Positions 44,960-57,859 of a stretch of DNA of 64,000 bases are shown one piece after another; the first letter of the stretch is position 1; each line of letters opens with the position of its first letter. Source of the DNA: Chinchilla lanigera (lineage: Eukaryota; Chordata; Mammalia; Rodentia; Chinchillidae); assembly GCF_000276665.1 (NCBI RefSeq), contig NW_004955436.1:17974422-18038421 (forward strand), read 5' to 3'. A program made the position numbers and the translations under genes. Below the pieces are notes generated by a model that saw only the letters and a list, made by a program, of their open reading frames with translations, made no database searches and was not told where the DNA came from.

Positions 44960-47779
44960 CTAGAAGAAAGAGATTAAGATTTTATTAGATTACAAAAGTT
45001 GTTTGTAGCTTATATAAGTGGTTCCCTTTGAAATCAAAGAAATTATTTATTGTTATGTAAAAATAAAATTTTTTCAATCTTGCTCATTTTGGTAATTTTC
45101 TCCTTCTTTTCAATATTTAATGATGAATATAAACCAGTTATGGCAACATAAAATAACTTATACAAGTAAGATTTTCCTACAAGAAGCAGTAACTTAGATG
45201 TTTCTATGTTTTAGCAAATTAACTGCAAAAAAGTAGTTTGTTTGAAAACAGAGCTTTGAAATTTAGGCTAAAAGCACTGAGCTGCTCTTTTCATGGAACA
45301 ATACACACAGACTAAACCATCCCACCCTCACTGGAGCTAGAATATACAGGAAATACGATCCTCAATAAGAAAGGTAAGTAACATACTTTGTGTAGAAAAC
45401 ACAGCATTTAACATTTTCAGAATGAAAATATTTTACATTTTTGTTCAATCCAAATAAAATTCTTGCAGTTTCTAAATTTTTTTTTTATCATTCAAATACA
45501 AACATGAAAACAACGATAATTTACAAATTATTTGCTAAAAATTATTTCTGGCAAGTTTTCTAGTTAAACATATGACAGAGCCCACCTAAATACTTTGGTG
45601 AAAAACACACTAAAATATATTGAGTCTAATACATGAATATATTTGAATATGTATTTCTAAAGACAAGCTCAAAAGCTGACAGTGTGTTTACTGAAACACC
45701 CCTTTCTGTGGAAATTTTTAGGAGAACTGTAGCGAGTATTTCCTGATTAGAAGGCTAGAGGCACACAGTGTAATAAGCTGATGACTAACTTCAATTCTGT
45801 TTTATAAGGCTGAACTGAGAATGACTTTTTAAAGTTGTTTTTAATTTCTGCCATCAGTAGATATAGTATAAAGTGAAATCTTTGATAGTACATTGATAAA
45901 CGGTAGCAACTCCAGGTAAGCTGATACTAAATTCTAAACAATGTTACTATCTTCTCAAATTTTCAAAAAGAATACTGACACAATGTGTGTACTTCTAAAG
46001 CTGTTATCTCAGGGCCAGGTACCTGTCCTGGCTCAGCTCAGTAACTTTACATGAAAATGCTGTCCATACTTTCAATGACTCCTACATTTTAAAATAAAGT
46101 TCACCCAGAATTAAACAATTAAATTTCAGATTTTAAGAAAATACACTGACAAATTTATACTCTAGTGTAGGGTGTGACATATAGGGACTCTTCAAATACC
46201 TAGTGAATATTGTTAAAAATTATATTAAAATTTGTTTTTTACTACTATGAATCAGATTACACATTCCAAAAGAAACTATTTTAATTCTTTTGAATTTTGG
46301 TCTTGCTTTTTAAAAACCAAGAATACAATCATCAATTAGTAAACTGTAATTAAATAATAAAAACCAAAAGCAGTTTCTCCACAATTCTTTCAGTATTTTA
46401 TTCTGATATTTGTTACCCATTAAATCTAAAAAGGAGCTATGCTTCAGTTCTGTTTACAATTCAGACAGGCTCATGTCAGTTTATGGTTTTTCTTTTCCTT
46501 GAACTAATACCCACTTTAGAGACTGGATATGTACCAGGTAGGTCAATAAGACACTTTGGAAAATTTAGTTTAACACTGTTCAGTCTATGCTGAATATTCC
46601 ACCCTTTTATCACTGAATATTCTACCCTTTTATCTCAGGGAAATCTTTTAAATACATAAAGGCATCCGTCCAAAATTTACTGAACTTGTTGGAAGAAAGT
46701 ACTAACGTTCACACTAATCTTATTTTTACAGCATTCGCCTTAGCACTGTTTGATGACATCTATTTATTTATTAATAAGATAAAATGTTATAATGAAAAGG
46801 AGTGTTACTTTTTATAAACTAATGACAAAACTATTTTAAAACAAATGCTGCAATTTAACAAAATAATCTCAGTATTTAGAAAATGTGAATGAAATAGTTT
46901 AAGTGAAAAATATTGATATATCAAGCTTCTACACATACATAACAACTTCTGTAACTTGTACATAGAAGGCAGTATCCACATGTAATAACCAAGCTGTGGG
47001 GTTAGATGCAAACTGTAATTGAAAGACACACAGAGATGTTAAATTTCTTTTCAACACTCATTTCAAAGAACTTAAAAAGCCATGTCAAGTGGTTACTTTT
47101 GTAACACACCAGGCTTTCCTTCATTTAACAAATATAGACAACAAATCCTTAATAATGAAATGGATTAAAATTTTAAATTCAAGAAAAAAATCTGTCACCT
47201 AATTATGATCCCTTTAAAGTACCATTTACATCACTTCATAGTATCAGTAAGAGTAGAAGAACACAACAAAATTTCACTATGCCTGCTAAATACTTTTCAG
47301 ATATTTATGATTCAAAAAACGTTCAGGCAAGTCATTATTGATACTTAAATACTATACAGATATATGAAAAGGTAAAGTAAAGACTGCTTCAAATAGCTAC
47401 CTTTCTAATTCCATTCTTCTAAAACTGGCCACAAGTTTTATTACAAAAATAACTAATGCACAGTAGGATTAACACATACATACCACAGTCTACATTAGGA
47501 TTCACTCTCGGTTTTGTGTATTCTATGAGTTTGGAAAAATTCATGACAGAATCTACCATAAGAGCAGCACACAGAATTGTTTCACTGTTGTAAATTCCTC
47601 GGTGCACCATCATATTCCTCCTGCCATTTCTGCCCCAAACCTGACAACTACGAATCTTTTCAGTGTCTCCAGAATGTCAGAGTTGGAATTGTGTAGCATG
47701 CAGCTTTACAGCTTGGTTTAACTTAGTCATGTAAATTTAGTTTCCTCTATGTCTTGACAGCTCATTTGTTTTCAGCATG

Positions 47780-48410
47780 AATAATATTCTTTCATCTAGA
47801 TACACCATAGTTTGTCCACTCATCAATAAATGACATCTTAGTCACTTTCTAAGTTTTGACAATTCTGAACAATGCCACTATGAACATCGTGTGTAGGATT
47901 CTGTGTGCACTTATGTTTTCACCGTCTTTGGGTAAAATGAAGAATCATGGTGCAGGACTGGACAGCATGGATACGCTTAGTTTTCTAAGAAACTGTCCAA
48001 GTATCTTCCAGAATGTTCAAACCATTTTGATTCCACACCATTAATGAATGAGAGTTCCTGTTGTTTCAAACCTTCCGCAGCAGTTGGTAGTGTTAATGTT
48101 CCGGACCTTGGTGATTCTAATGGGTATGTGGTGGATTCTCGTCGTTTTTCTAAGCTGCATTTGCCTGGTGACACATGGACATGGAGCATCGTTCCATACG
48201 CGTACTTGCTATTCATGTTCTTTGCGTCTGCTAAAGTCTTTTGGCCATTTACAAACAGGACTGTGCTCCTAGTGTTGATAGTTCCTTGTATATTTCAGAC
48301 AGCGGTTCTTTACCAGAGAAGTCTTTTGCATGTTTTCTCATCTGTAGCACATCTCTACATTCTCTTGACAGTGACTTTTGCTGGGCAGAAAATTTTAATA
48401 AATTGATAAG
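47780..48410 (-). mobile_element. Old L1 fragment, antisense
   Basis: Plus strand reads antisense L1: 'gaacaatgccactatgaaca', 'ttgattccacaccatta', 'gtttctt'-type blocks, then 'ttttgctgggcagaaaattt'. The open frame 48044-48406 (120 residues) lies on the non-coding strand of this fossil. Confidence 0.6.
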
Positions 48411-48699
48411 CTCACATCTTTGTCTTCCAGTTCCATTCATTTTAAAGCAAATGACTCAATTTCATTCTTCCTTATGCACTCATCAGATGATAAATACCTA
48501 GAATGATTCTACCTTAGTCATTGTGAGTAGCTCCACAACAAAATCTATAATTTGAAATTAAAAGCACAATATCATCGTGTTTGTGCTTATATAAACAGTA
48601 ATACATCATATATTGGCAACCCACAAAATGAAATATTAGGTGTAAATCTAGTAAAATATGCACAGAATCTATACAAGTAAAATGACAAAACTCTGATGA

Positions 48700-49545
48700 A
48701 AGAAACCAAAGAGAAAGTAAATGGAGAAATATTCCATGCTTTTCATAGATAGGCTGTCAGTTCTTTCTAATATGATCTACTGATTCCAATCAAGATCCCA
48801 GTATGTAACTCTGTGCTCATCAACAAAGTAACTGTAAAGTTTGTGTGGAGTGGCAAAAGACCCATGGTAGTCAACTCCATTTAAGGATGAGAACAAAGTT
48901 GGAAGCCTGACCCTCCAGAGAACAAAGTTGGAAAACTGACCCTCCAGACTGAAGACATCCTATAAATCTACACTAATCAGGATGATATGGTATTACCAAA
49001 AGTAAAGACAAATAGATCATTGGAACAGAATAGGAAACCCACAAACCACAGATCTTTAACAGAGAAGCAAAGGTAACAATAGGTAAAAACAATACTTGTT
49101 TCAACAAATGGTGCTGGAAATTACAATTACAAAAAAAAAAAAAAAGAAAGAACCTAGACATAGACCTTGTATCTTTTTCACATTTAACTCAAAGTGGGTC
49201 ACATGACAAACATAAAATGCAAAACGGTAAAACTCTTAAAAGTTATAATAAACCAATAGGCATTAGTAATACAATTATCCTAGCTATCCTGTGCATACAT
49301 ATACATATTTTTTTCTCTTCCTTCTTTCCAATGTTATTTTTCTTTTTCATTACTTGTTACTGTTCTGATTGTTTGATCAATCTTACATTCTTATGTCTGG
49401 TGGAATGAGCAACTTTGTCCAAGATAACAGTATGTAATGCACCAACCATTGCTAATTCCTATCATTTTGTTTTGAGGTCATGCCATGTTTTTGTTGTTTT
49501 TGTGTTGTTTTGTTAGTTTTTTTTTTATCTTTTAGAGAAAAAAAA
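48700..49545 (+). mobile_element. L1 ORF2 3' part and 3' UTR, sense
   Basis: 'aaatctacactaatcaggat', 'agatcattggaacagaatag', 'caacaaatggtgctggaaat' are sense L1 ORF2. From about 49340 comes the 3' UTR unit 'gatcaatcttacattcttat' and the end 'tcttttagagaaaaaaaag'. The A-run at 49131-49145 is an internal low-complexity expansion. Confidence 0.7.
48889..48946 (+). repeat. 29-bp tandem duplication inside L1
   Basis: Two abutting 29-bp copies (48889-48917 and 48918-48946), each starting gagaacaaagttggaa and ending ctgaccctcca, with two mismatches. Confidence 0.9.
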
Positions 49546-49689
49546 GCTATTATAGGCAAAACTAGATGACCTTCAGTTTGGTGGTAAAGTTTTACATGTA
49601 TTGTTATCAGCAATCTATGAAAGAAAGAACTGATAATTTCAAATTATACACGTATCTCTTTCATACGCTCATTTAATTTCCTTTGAATA

Positions 49690-51150
49690 TATACGAAGAA
49701 GTAGGATAGCTGAATTCTGTTTTAGATCTATTTTTAGCGTTTTGAGGAACCTCTACTTTCTTTTCCATAATCATTATAGAAATATACCAAGATTTCCTCC
49801 TTCATTATACCTTCATACCATTCTAACTAGAGTGAGATGCAATCTCATTGCAGTTTTGATCTGCATTTCTCTGATGACTAATAATATTGAGCATTTTTTC
49901 ATGTGCTTGTTGGCAATTCTGTATTTCTTTTGAAAACTGTATTTATATCAGCTGCCCATTTTTAACTGAATACATATTATTTTTTAGTTCCTTACATATT
50001 CTGGGTATGAATGAACCTTTTGTCAGGTGAGCAGTCAGTAAGTATTTTCCCCGTTCTGTGGATTATTTCTTTACTGTGCTGTTTCCTTTGATGTGCGCTA
50101 GCTTCTTTTGTTTATATTTCTATTTCCTGTGCTTCTGGAGTCCTATTAAAAAACCAGGGCTACACTAATGTCTTGAAGTGTTTTCCTTATGTCTTCTCCC
50201 AGGAGATTCAGAGCATCAGGTCTTACATTTAAATCTGATTCATTTTGAGTTGAGTTTTGGACAGACTGAGAGGTGGGGGTGAAATTTCAGTCTTCTGCAT
50301 ATGGATGTACAGCTTCTGCAGAACTGTTTATGGAACAGGCCGTCCTTGCTCCTATGTATGTTTCTGGCACCTTTGTTGAGAACTGGTTGCCTGTTGACAC
50401 GTGAGTTTATTTCTACATAGGATCTATGCCATTCCATTCCATTCCTTTATGATTCTTTTTTAAAGCAGTACTACACTGTTTCTATTATTACTGTCTTCGA
50501 GTATGTCTTGAAATCAGGTCTCATAATGCCTTCAGCTTTGTTCTATTTGTTTAAGACTGCTCTGGCTATTCAGAATCTTTTGAGTTGGAATATGAATTTT
50601 GAGATTACTGTTTCTAGCTATGTGAAGAACATTTTTGGTATTCTGATAGGGACTGCACTGAATCTGTAAATCATTTTGAGTAATAATGGGTATTTTAATT
50701 ATTCTTCTATTCCATGATCATGGGAAGTTTTAAAATTTTTTGGTATATTCAATTTTTTAATCAGTGTTCTAGTTACTTCAGTTTTAAAATTTATTCTTCT
50801 CCTAACTTTCTATGTCAAAATCGTAGGTAACTAATTTTCATAGATTTTCCTTTTCTAATATGTGCATTCCCTCTACGCAACGCTTCTGTGGCATCCCCCA
50901 AGTTTGTTAAGTTCTGTTTTCATGTAGTTCAAAGTATTTTTAAATTTGTTTGAAATTTCTCATTGGCCAGAAATTTTTTTAGAAGCATGCTACTGACTTC
51001 CTAAGGATTCTGGAACTCTGTAGGTTAATATTCTGTAAATGATTTTCTATTAAATTCTTCTGCATTCTCAGTGCAGATAGATCATGATTTTAAGTTTTAA
51101 AAAAATGTTTTAGGTATGTTTTATAGCCCAGAATGTAGTCTATAGATTTT
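49690..51150 (-). mobile_element. Old L1 ORF2, antisense, long fragment
   Basis: Plus-strand text is antisense ORF2 over about 1.4 kb: 'ccttcataccattctaact', 'tgcatttctctgatgacta', 'gagaactggttgcctgttg', 'aagactgctctggctattc', 'gggactgcactgaatctgta', 'tagcccagaatgtagtct'. Highly diverged and without open ORF2; L1M-like age. Confidence 0.75.
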
Positions 51151-51199
51151 CCTATGCATTCACACACACACACCTCCATACACACACACAAAGACAGTT

Positions 51200-51662
51200 T
51201 TGTGTCTCATTTTTTTCTAAACAGTGTTATACTATATCTAATGTTTTTCATTTTGCCCTTCTGCTTAGTGTATCCAGACAATCTTTTTACATGAGAAGTA
51301 CTATATTCTTTTTAAATATGTGTACATATTATTACATAGTAGGGACAGAATATAATGTATATTTAAATCATTTTTTAGTGCTATTACAACAATTCCAAAA
51401 CAAATATCTTTAGAAATACCCTGTACTCGTGAAGTATATCTTTATGAGAGATTCTTATAGGTCAAAGAGCTGGGTTGAAAAGTAGAAGCATTTGCAATTT
51501 TAATAGTGACAGTATCACTAAACGAAGCCTTATCAACTAATGCTCCCATCAACAGGATGCAAGAGTCATGCCTCACATCTTTATTAACACTGTAGATTAC
51601 CATTTTTGTACAGTATTTTTGCATTTACTCATATAAAACCAAACTGACTTTGATTTGTGATT
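51200..51662 (-). mobile_element. Old LINE (L1M/HAL1-like), antisense
   Basis: Antisense pattern 'agtgctattacaacaattcc', 'gtcaaagagctgggttg', 'atgctcccatcaacaggatg', 'cctcacatctttattaacac'. Continues on the other side of the B1 insertion. Confidence 0.55.
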
Positions 51663-51673
51663 TCCTTGATTAT

Positions 51674-51843
51674 AGTAATAATTATTACTATTCTTTTCTT
51701 TTTGAGACAGGGTTCCCTATGAGGTTCAGGCTGGGCTTGAACTCCCTTTGTAGCCCAGGCTGGCCTCAAACTGAAGCGATCCTCCTGCCTCAGCCTCCCA
51801 AATGCTGGGATTACAGTACAGGCGTGCACCAACAGGCCCGGCC
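51674..51843 (-). repeat. B1 SINE with perfect 11-bp target duplication
   Basis: The tail is a degenerate (AAT)-type stretch, then antisense B1 ('gagacagggttccctatgag', 'gtagcccaggctggcctcaa', 'cctcctgcctcagcctccc', 'gggattacagtacaggcgtg'). tccttgattat is present at 51663-51673 and 51844-51854. Inserted into the old LINE. Confidence 0.93.
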
Positions 51844-51854
51844 TCCTTGATTAT

Positions 51855-52340
51855 TATTAAGCTTGTGAATCTTTCATCTATTCACACTGCATATTTACAT
51901 TATGTTTCTATTCTCACTCATTTTTTCTGCTGAGTTAAGTTCTCCTTATTCACTTATAGGAGTTTTTATGTACACTTTGAACATTAATTCTTCATTATTT
52001 AAAAATGAAATTTTACCCCACGTCTTTTAGCTGCATTTTTACAATACAATGGGGGAGAGAAGATCTTTTGCTTTATGGAATTTATTACATTTGTCAAGAC
52101 AAAAACCAACTCACACAAGAACTGAGCTGGATAGCTGATGTAACTTTTTTTTACCTAATAGCTAATTGTTTTAACATTATTTCTAAATATATACTCTTGC
52201 TACAGTGATGCAAGTACTGCTTTTATCATTAACTTAATTCCCATACTGTGTGGCTGTGACCTGATTTCTGGATTTCTTATTCTGCTTCACTGATCTGTTC
52301 GTGTATTTCTCTTTCAGATATTTCCGTGTTAGGTTGTACG
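51855..52340 (-). mobile_element. Old LINE continuation, antisense
   Basis: 'gatctgttcgtgtatttctc' and the preceding 'gcttcact' region correspond to antisense L1 ORF2. Very diverged. Confidence 0.45.
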
Positions 52341-53848
52341 TAGAGTGTATTCAGACAGAATCCGTGTATCTATAGGCGGAAATCCTGAAACTAAGCTTAC
52401 CAGAGGCATACTGCATAAGTTGGGCAGGCCATGTCTCTGTCTATGACAGATAAACATCTTTCACTACGTTCCTGGGTAATGTGCCGAGTTTAGTACAGGT
52501 TCCTTACCTATTTTTACCACCATAACGCTGTTTCCCTATGAAACATCCAAATGCTCTTTGAATTTTCTCAGGATTTAAAGTGCCTAAGTTCTTAATTTTC
52601 GTTCTCACAATTCATTTCATTTTGGCAAGACGGGGAAAAGTTGAAACCACTAAGATGATACAGCAGTACAAAGTAACATCTATAAAACTGAAAAGCAAAA
52701 GCAGAGGAGATAGAACAGAAAAGCTGCAAAGGGAGAACTGATACATTTCTAGAAAGGAAGAAATCCAGCGGAAGGAAATACATGCTTTGAGATAAACATG
52801 GAAAAAAAGCTCAACTCAGAAGCACAATTCAGTCCAGGAGAGGGTATCTTCAGAGAAAGCTCAGAAAGGGTGGAGGCATAGAAAGAGGAGCATGGGGATC
52901 TTTACAGAGAATAAGATGATAATACGCCTGTTTCCTATCTTTCCCTATTCTATAAACCTCTGCATACCAACCTTACCCCAACACCTTCCCAACTCTCACT
53001 TTTAGCTCTAGGAAAAAAAGATACAAGGCAGCACCCTAAATTGTGGAAAAACTGCCGGGACAGTGCCAAGACTGACACAGCTGTGTGGACTCCGTTCTGC
53101 TCCGCACCTTCCGCAATGGCTCTGCTCACTGCACAGCTGACAGGCAGGTGCAACGGCCAGTCTTCGCTCACACAAGGAGAATATACAACCAATGGGAGGA
53201 CACACCCGCATACATCATATCAGCAGAAAACGGGTAAACTCGTTTACTACTAAAACTAGACTATCAAAACTACCTAAAAAAACATGATTTTTAAATAAAA
53301 CAAAACCCAAATCTCATTAGACATATGAAAAAGTAAATTCAAAGATCCAAATAAATCCAACATCTTATTTGAGGTAAAAGCAGAAGAAAAGCAGGAAAGA
53401 TTACAATCAAACCAATCATGTAGCCTATAAACCAAACAACTACAATAATCAACCTCAGAGATTTATTTCAATAAGGGTCAGTTCCTTTCTTTTGAGATAA
53501 TTTAACAACAGTGTATTTAAAAAAGATCATTATCACAATACACAGTAATCCTGAACCAAATTAATCTAGCATTAAGCTTTCACGGTAGTCCTGGCAAGTT
53601 TGTGCCACTGTATCAAGTAGTATATAAAAAGAACACTACAAAAGGGAACCTTTGGCGTTAGGTATTTTTGAGAATATGAAACAATCCTGGAAATCTAGTG
53701 AACAGAGGCAAAGAAGTTCTGTTATAAATCACCCACACATTCTGATGCAAGTTAAGAACATTTGCATGTACAGTACTTATGGTAAAATTACAGAATAACA
53801 TCTCAATTGAAGAAAGACAATATGGCTCAGAAAAGGCAGCTGACTTAC

Positions 53849-53929
53849 CCTGGGAAACTGTACTGAACAGCGCAGGATCAATGGCTGGGACAGTCTGTGG
53901 AGAAGGCTGGATAGTATTACTCGTGACAC
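53849..53929 (-). CDS. VTA1: VTA1 internal exon (linker)
   Basis: An 81-bp exon read on the minus strand. The acceptor is 'ctctgatttgcag' and the donor CAGG|GTAAGT. It encodes the flexible linker just before the C-terminal domain: a split glycine, then 'VTSNTIQPSPQTVPAIDPAL' and 'FSTVSQ', then the first base of the next glycine codon. The 81-bp length and phase (1 in, 1 out) join perfectly to 59281 upstream and 44959 downstream. The linker is proline- and serine-rich with no fold of its own; in VTA1 it separates the N-terminal MIT domains, which bind ESCRT-III/CHMP proteins, from the VPS4-binding end. Substitutions relative to human are conservative. No stop or frameshift. Confidence 0.95.
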
Positions 53930-54329
53930 CTGCAAATCAGAGAACCGCAAATGGGTATAAAGCGTTACACCTCTTAATTATATATCACGGAAGAATTTAA
54001 AGATCATGGGGGAATTTCACTACTTCGTTTTAGTATTTTCTTGAAACGTTAATGGATTCCAAATTATACTTAATTAATGTTAGACAATGGTGTAGAACAC
54101 AGGGAAAAAACACATTATGAGTGTTTACATGTCAGGTATTGTGCTTCAACTTGTTTTGCAATTAATGCTTACCATATATTTGTAAAAGTAACAGACTTCT
54201 TTCCTATCTTTTAATCTCTTAGCCTATTAGATAAGGTGGAGCATAATGATGATTTAGTTTAATTTATGAGTGCTAGTTCATCAGTTTGCATAAAATTCAA
54301 ATTTTATAGTTCCAACTTTAAAGTCCCCC

Positions 54330-54645
54330 CCACCCCCACAGTGGGGACTGAACCTAGCACCTCTGCACTGAGCTCCACCACACCCTTTTTTTAAAAAATA
54401 TTATTAAATTTTTGGTTTTTTGAGTCACGGTCTTGCTATGTAGTTCAGGCTGGTCTTGAACTTTTGGCAATTCTCGAGTCAGCTTCCCCACTGCTGGTAT
54501 TACAGGTGTGGGCTAGCAGCCCCAGCTTTTTATTTTCTATTTTGAGATAAGTCGCTAAGTTGCTGGGCTGGGCTGGAACTTGTGATCCTCTTTCCTGACC
54601 TCCTAAGTACTGACTTCCCAAGACTGTGCCCCTGTGTCTGACTCC
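54330..54645 (-). repeat. Composite SINE: two B1-like units plus ID/B2-like unit
   Basis: Three antisense pieces in a row: a tRNA-derived part (54330-54386, 'gtggggactgaacctagcac', 'ctgagctcc'); a B1-like unit (54415-54528, 'tcacggtcttgctatgtag', 'gctggtcttgaactt'); and a second, more diverged B1-like unit (54529-54645, 'gataagtcgctaagttgctg', 'ctggaacttgtgatcctc'). On the minus strand the order is B1-B1-ID. Confidence 0.7.
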
Positions 54646-55462
54646 AGTTAGCACTCTGTTACGATGGTATTTTGTAGACCCATTAGCAATTCATTTTGAT
54701 TTTCTGTTGGAACTTGTCAAAATTGTTATACTGAATGAGTAATTAGTGAAACTCACATTAGAGTTGAAGGTTATTATTCGTCAAAGAAATTAACAAAAGG
54801 TGTTAATATTCTTAAAAGAAAGACTTCAAGTATTTCATTTAACAGGGGAGATGAATGAAGAAAAGTTGATTACTCAGAATTAATGAAGTCGAATAACATC
54901 TCAAACCAAAGTTTATTTACTTCCAGTTGACAGGCTAAATCCAAGTAGGTTAAGCGGGAACAGGCAATCTGTAGCAAGGGTTAAGTGGCAACGGAAACGA
55001 GAAGAGAGGAAAGGCGGAAGATAGAAAGGTTCCTAGAGACACAAATACATGTCCTAATGGAGTACTAGAGTTATGGTTTCACAAAGGTTGATTAACATTT
55101 TAAAATAATTTTCCTAGTATGAGACACTGACTTTGAAGGAGCTCATCTCCAACTCAAGGAAAATAACAGTTTCAATTTATTAACTATTTTACTTCATTTA
55201 ATTTTGTTTTAGGGTAAACTTCTTTTATAGTTGTTGGAATTATTTTCATGACTATTAAACGTCATGAAAATTTTACCTTTTAACTAAAAATTGAACAAAA
55301 ACCTTGAAAAATACAAGGTATACAGGTAAAAAGTCAAGTACAAATTTTAAACAGTACCAAAAATATGTACATGAAAGCCTGCCTCTCATTTCAACCCCAA
55401 GCCACTTTAGGGGGAATTAACTAATTTAAAGCCACTGTGGGTTTCCTCTGTTTCCAGTCCCA

Positions 55463-55523
55463 CCCATCCGTCCATCCATCCATCCATCCATCCATCCATC
55501 TATCCATCCTCCCTCCATCCATC
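55463..55523 (+). repeat. (CCAT)n microsatellite
   Basis: About fourteen near-perfect ccat/tcca units with a few interruptions (tctatccatcctccctcc). Likely length-polymorphic. Confidence 0.95.
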
Positions 55524-55539
55524 TCACTGCTATTCTTTG

Positions 55540-55960
55540 TTAAGAAGTCTATGTTCTTTCCTAAACCAAAATCCTCTAAATAAACCTCCTCCCCCATCAA
55601 GAAGGCATACTATGTGTGTTTTGCAAATGGTAATGTGCTCTGCATAGATACGATAATGGCTGTGCATTTTTCCCTGAATATGGTTTAGCAATAATTCTGG
55701 ATTAATACATTTCATGGTCTTTTTAATGATTATGTAGTGTTCCATTCTATGCATACACTATCATTCAAAAAGCAGTCCATTACTGATAACTGTTTAGGTT
55801 GCTACAGAGACTACTAATATTGTTACAGCAGTTAACGCTTCAGTAAATATTCTTATACACAGTGTATACAAAATGTACTTATAGAAAAAATTTATATAAG
55901 TATTACTGCAAAGTCAAGAGACATACACATTTTAAATTAACCAGCTGTTACTATTTTTTG
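55540..55960 (-). mobile_element. Old L1M-like fragment, antisense
   Basis: Antisense pattern 'gtagtgttccattctatgca', 'agttaacgcttcagtaaata', 'ttcttatacacagtgtatac'. The minus-strand open frame 55530-55754 belongs to it. Confidence 0.5.
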
Positions 55961-57859
55961 CTTGATTTTGATAAGAGCTAACCAAGTACATGTATTCTGA
56001 AACTACAAATATTTGAAATAATTTTTCCCATAAACTTGCCACACATTTCAGAGCACAAAATTAATATTAAAAAATTAGAATACAAGGTCTGAGAGGGACC
56101 CTCAAAGGCAAGGCTAGTGTTTTGAAGTAGCTGTACTTAAAATGTGTGTAGATGATCATATATGTTCATTTCACAGATCTTTTTACTTAAAAGGCAAATT
56201 ATAAACTTTCTCAGAATGCAACCTATATATCAGCTTGCTAAATAATTTGTGTTTTTTCCTAAATTAAAATCCACAAACCAAGCATTTGATGTTTTAAGAA
56301 GGCATATGTTTTAGTCAAAGCCTGCTTTAACTCTCAAATGCTTATTTGTACAACTCCATGTGACTGACTAGGTAATATTAACAAGGACAAAATCAAATTT
56401 ACGGGGAGAAAATGTTCAATTATGTAGTAAAATTTCATTTGAACAATATTAAAAAAAAAGAAACAGTAGCCTGCATCGCATTAAGTACTGTGTTGACCCA
56501 ACGAGCGACTGCTCACCACACCTCAGGCGGCAGTCAGCAGTTGCTGTCCCTTGTTTATCTGAAAGTGTGGAGACCAGGCCTGTGCTCTGGCAGCCAGCAG
56601 GAGCTGCTCCCATGGGCGAGAGGAGTGGTGCAATACAAGCTTATAAATACCCGTTAAATTAGTACATGCTGTTCACTTATTTATGAAGATGCCCACATGT
56701 AGTTATTTTTCCCTTCAGTCTTGACTTGGATAGGTCTCATCTGACAATGTCCAAAAGGGTTATGGTTCCCAAACTGCAGTATACTGGAGAGATGTGACCC
56801 TAAAACACTCCTGGAGAACAGCAGAATGAGTCTGGAATCTTTTTCCTATTGTTTAACACCAAAGAAGTGCTAAGATGTAACTTCTAATTCCTTAAGTAGA
56901 TGCATCTACAGCATATAGATGGGATGAATGCACGTTCAAGAATGAGAAAGATTTCCAGTGAAGTACTAAGTTGCTGTATTGACTAAATGATGGGATTGTA
57001 AAAAGGAGATATGGGTGTTGGTTAGAAAACTAGAGAAAATTATACAAAAAGTACACAGAACCCTGAGAGAAAGCAGGACTTACAGAGGCAGAGAAAAAGG
57101 GAGAGAGATACGCTAACCTATAAAACAGGAGAGGTAAAGGTAAGAAAACAGAAGGACTGGGCTGAGAAAAACCTGCATTTAATTATGGGGAATGGCACAG
57201 AGAGAAACAAGTCAGAGGGTTAATAACAAAGCACCAAAGCCTAACGGAGCTCAACAGAGCCAACTGCCTATATGAGGTGAGCTTCTTTCATAATTAAAAG
57301 GCCAGTATTATTATAACATAATTCTACTGCATCTAAGTAGATTTTTTTATACTACTATAAACTGTAAGAAGCATGTGTTTCAAGAGGAAAAAAAAATGTG
57401 TGAACTGCCTCCACGTGATACTTGCCCAGTGGCTAAAGCACAGGAGGCACATATAGTGGCCTGAAGCAATCGCTATCCCCGCCCCTGTTGTAAACCCTTT
57501 GCTTTTTTATGGAAGAAATGAAAACTGTAAATTAGTACAAACTATTCTTTCTGGCTATCTTAAGGATTTCCCTTTGATAAAAGTGTATCCTGAACCTTTA
57601 TATGTGGGAAAGTAAATCATTCTTTAAGTGAACAAGACGGGAAACATCTGCTATATTAATAAATCAAAAATGTTTTTTTTTATTAAATAATTATGAATTG
57701 ATTTTTGAAATATTACAAATAAAATAGAAAAGAAATCTGAGGGTTAGGAGGAGAGGCCAACATCTCCAACCAGCACGGGGAAACAGACTCTCAGAAACTC
57801 AGGCATAGTTCACAGGATTTTAGTTTCTTGGAGGAAGGGACATGGAAAGAGTGAAGGCA

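Larger units (their letters stand above)
44960..53848 (-). other. VTA1: VTA1 last intron
   Basis: An intron of about 8.9 kb with a GT donor (minus strand CAGG|GTAAGT) and a TAG acceptor. Its left part (44960-47780) shows no recognised repeat. The rest holds L1 fossils, two B1-type insertions' worth of L1-derived sequence around 51.7 kb, and unique sequence at 52340-53848, including a small CpG-rich patch at 53050-53170. The open frames in it are L1 shadows or chance. Confidence 0.85.

Noticed and set aside
48044..48406. 120-codon open frame in VTA1 intron
   Set aside because: It lies on the non-coding strand of an old L1 and has no domain.
53041..53253. Short plus-strand frame in the CpG patch as a gene
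   Set aside because: No start context, domain or splice sites that support it; kept only as a finding.
55463..55523. CRISPR-like repeat array
   Set aside because: It is a tetranucleotide microsatellite in a vertebrate genome, without spacers.
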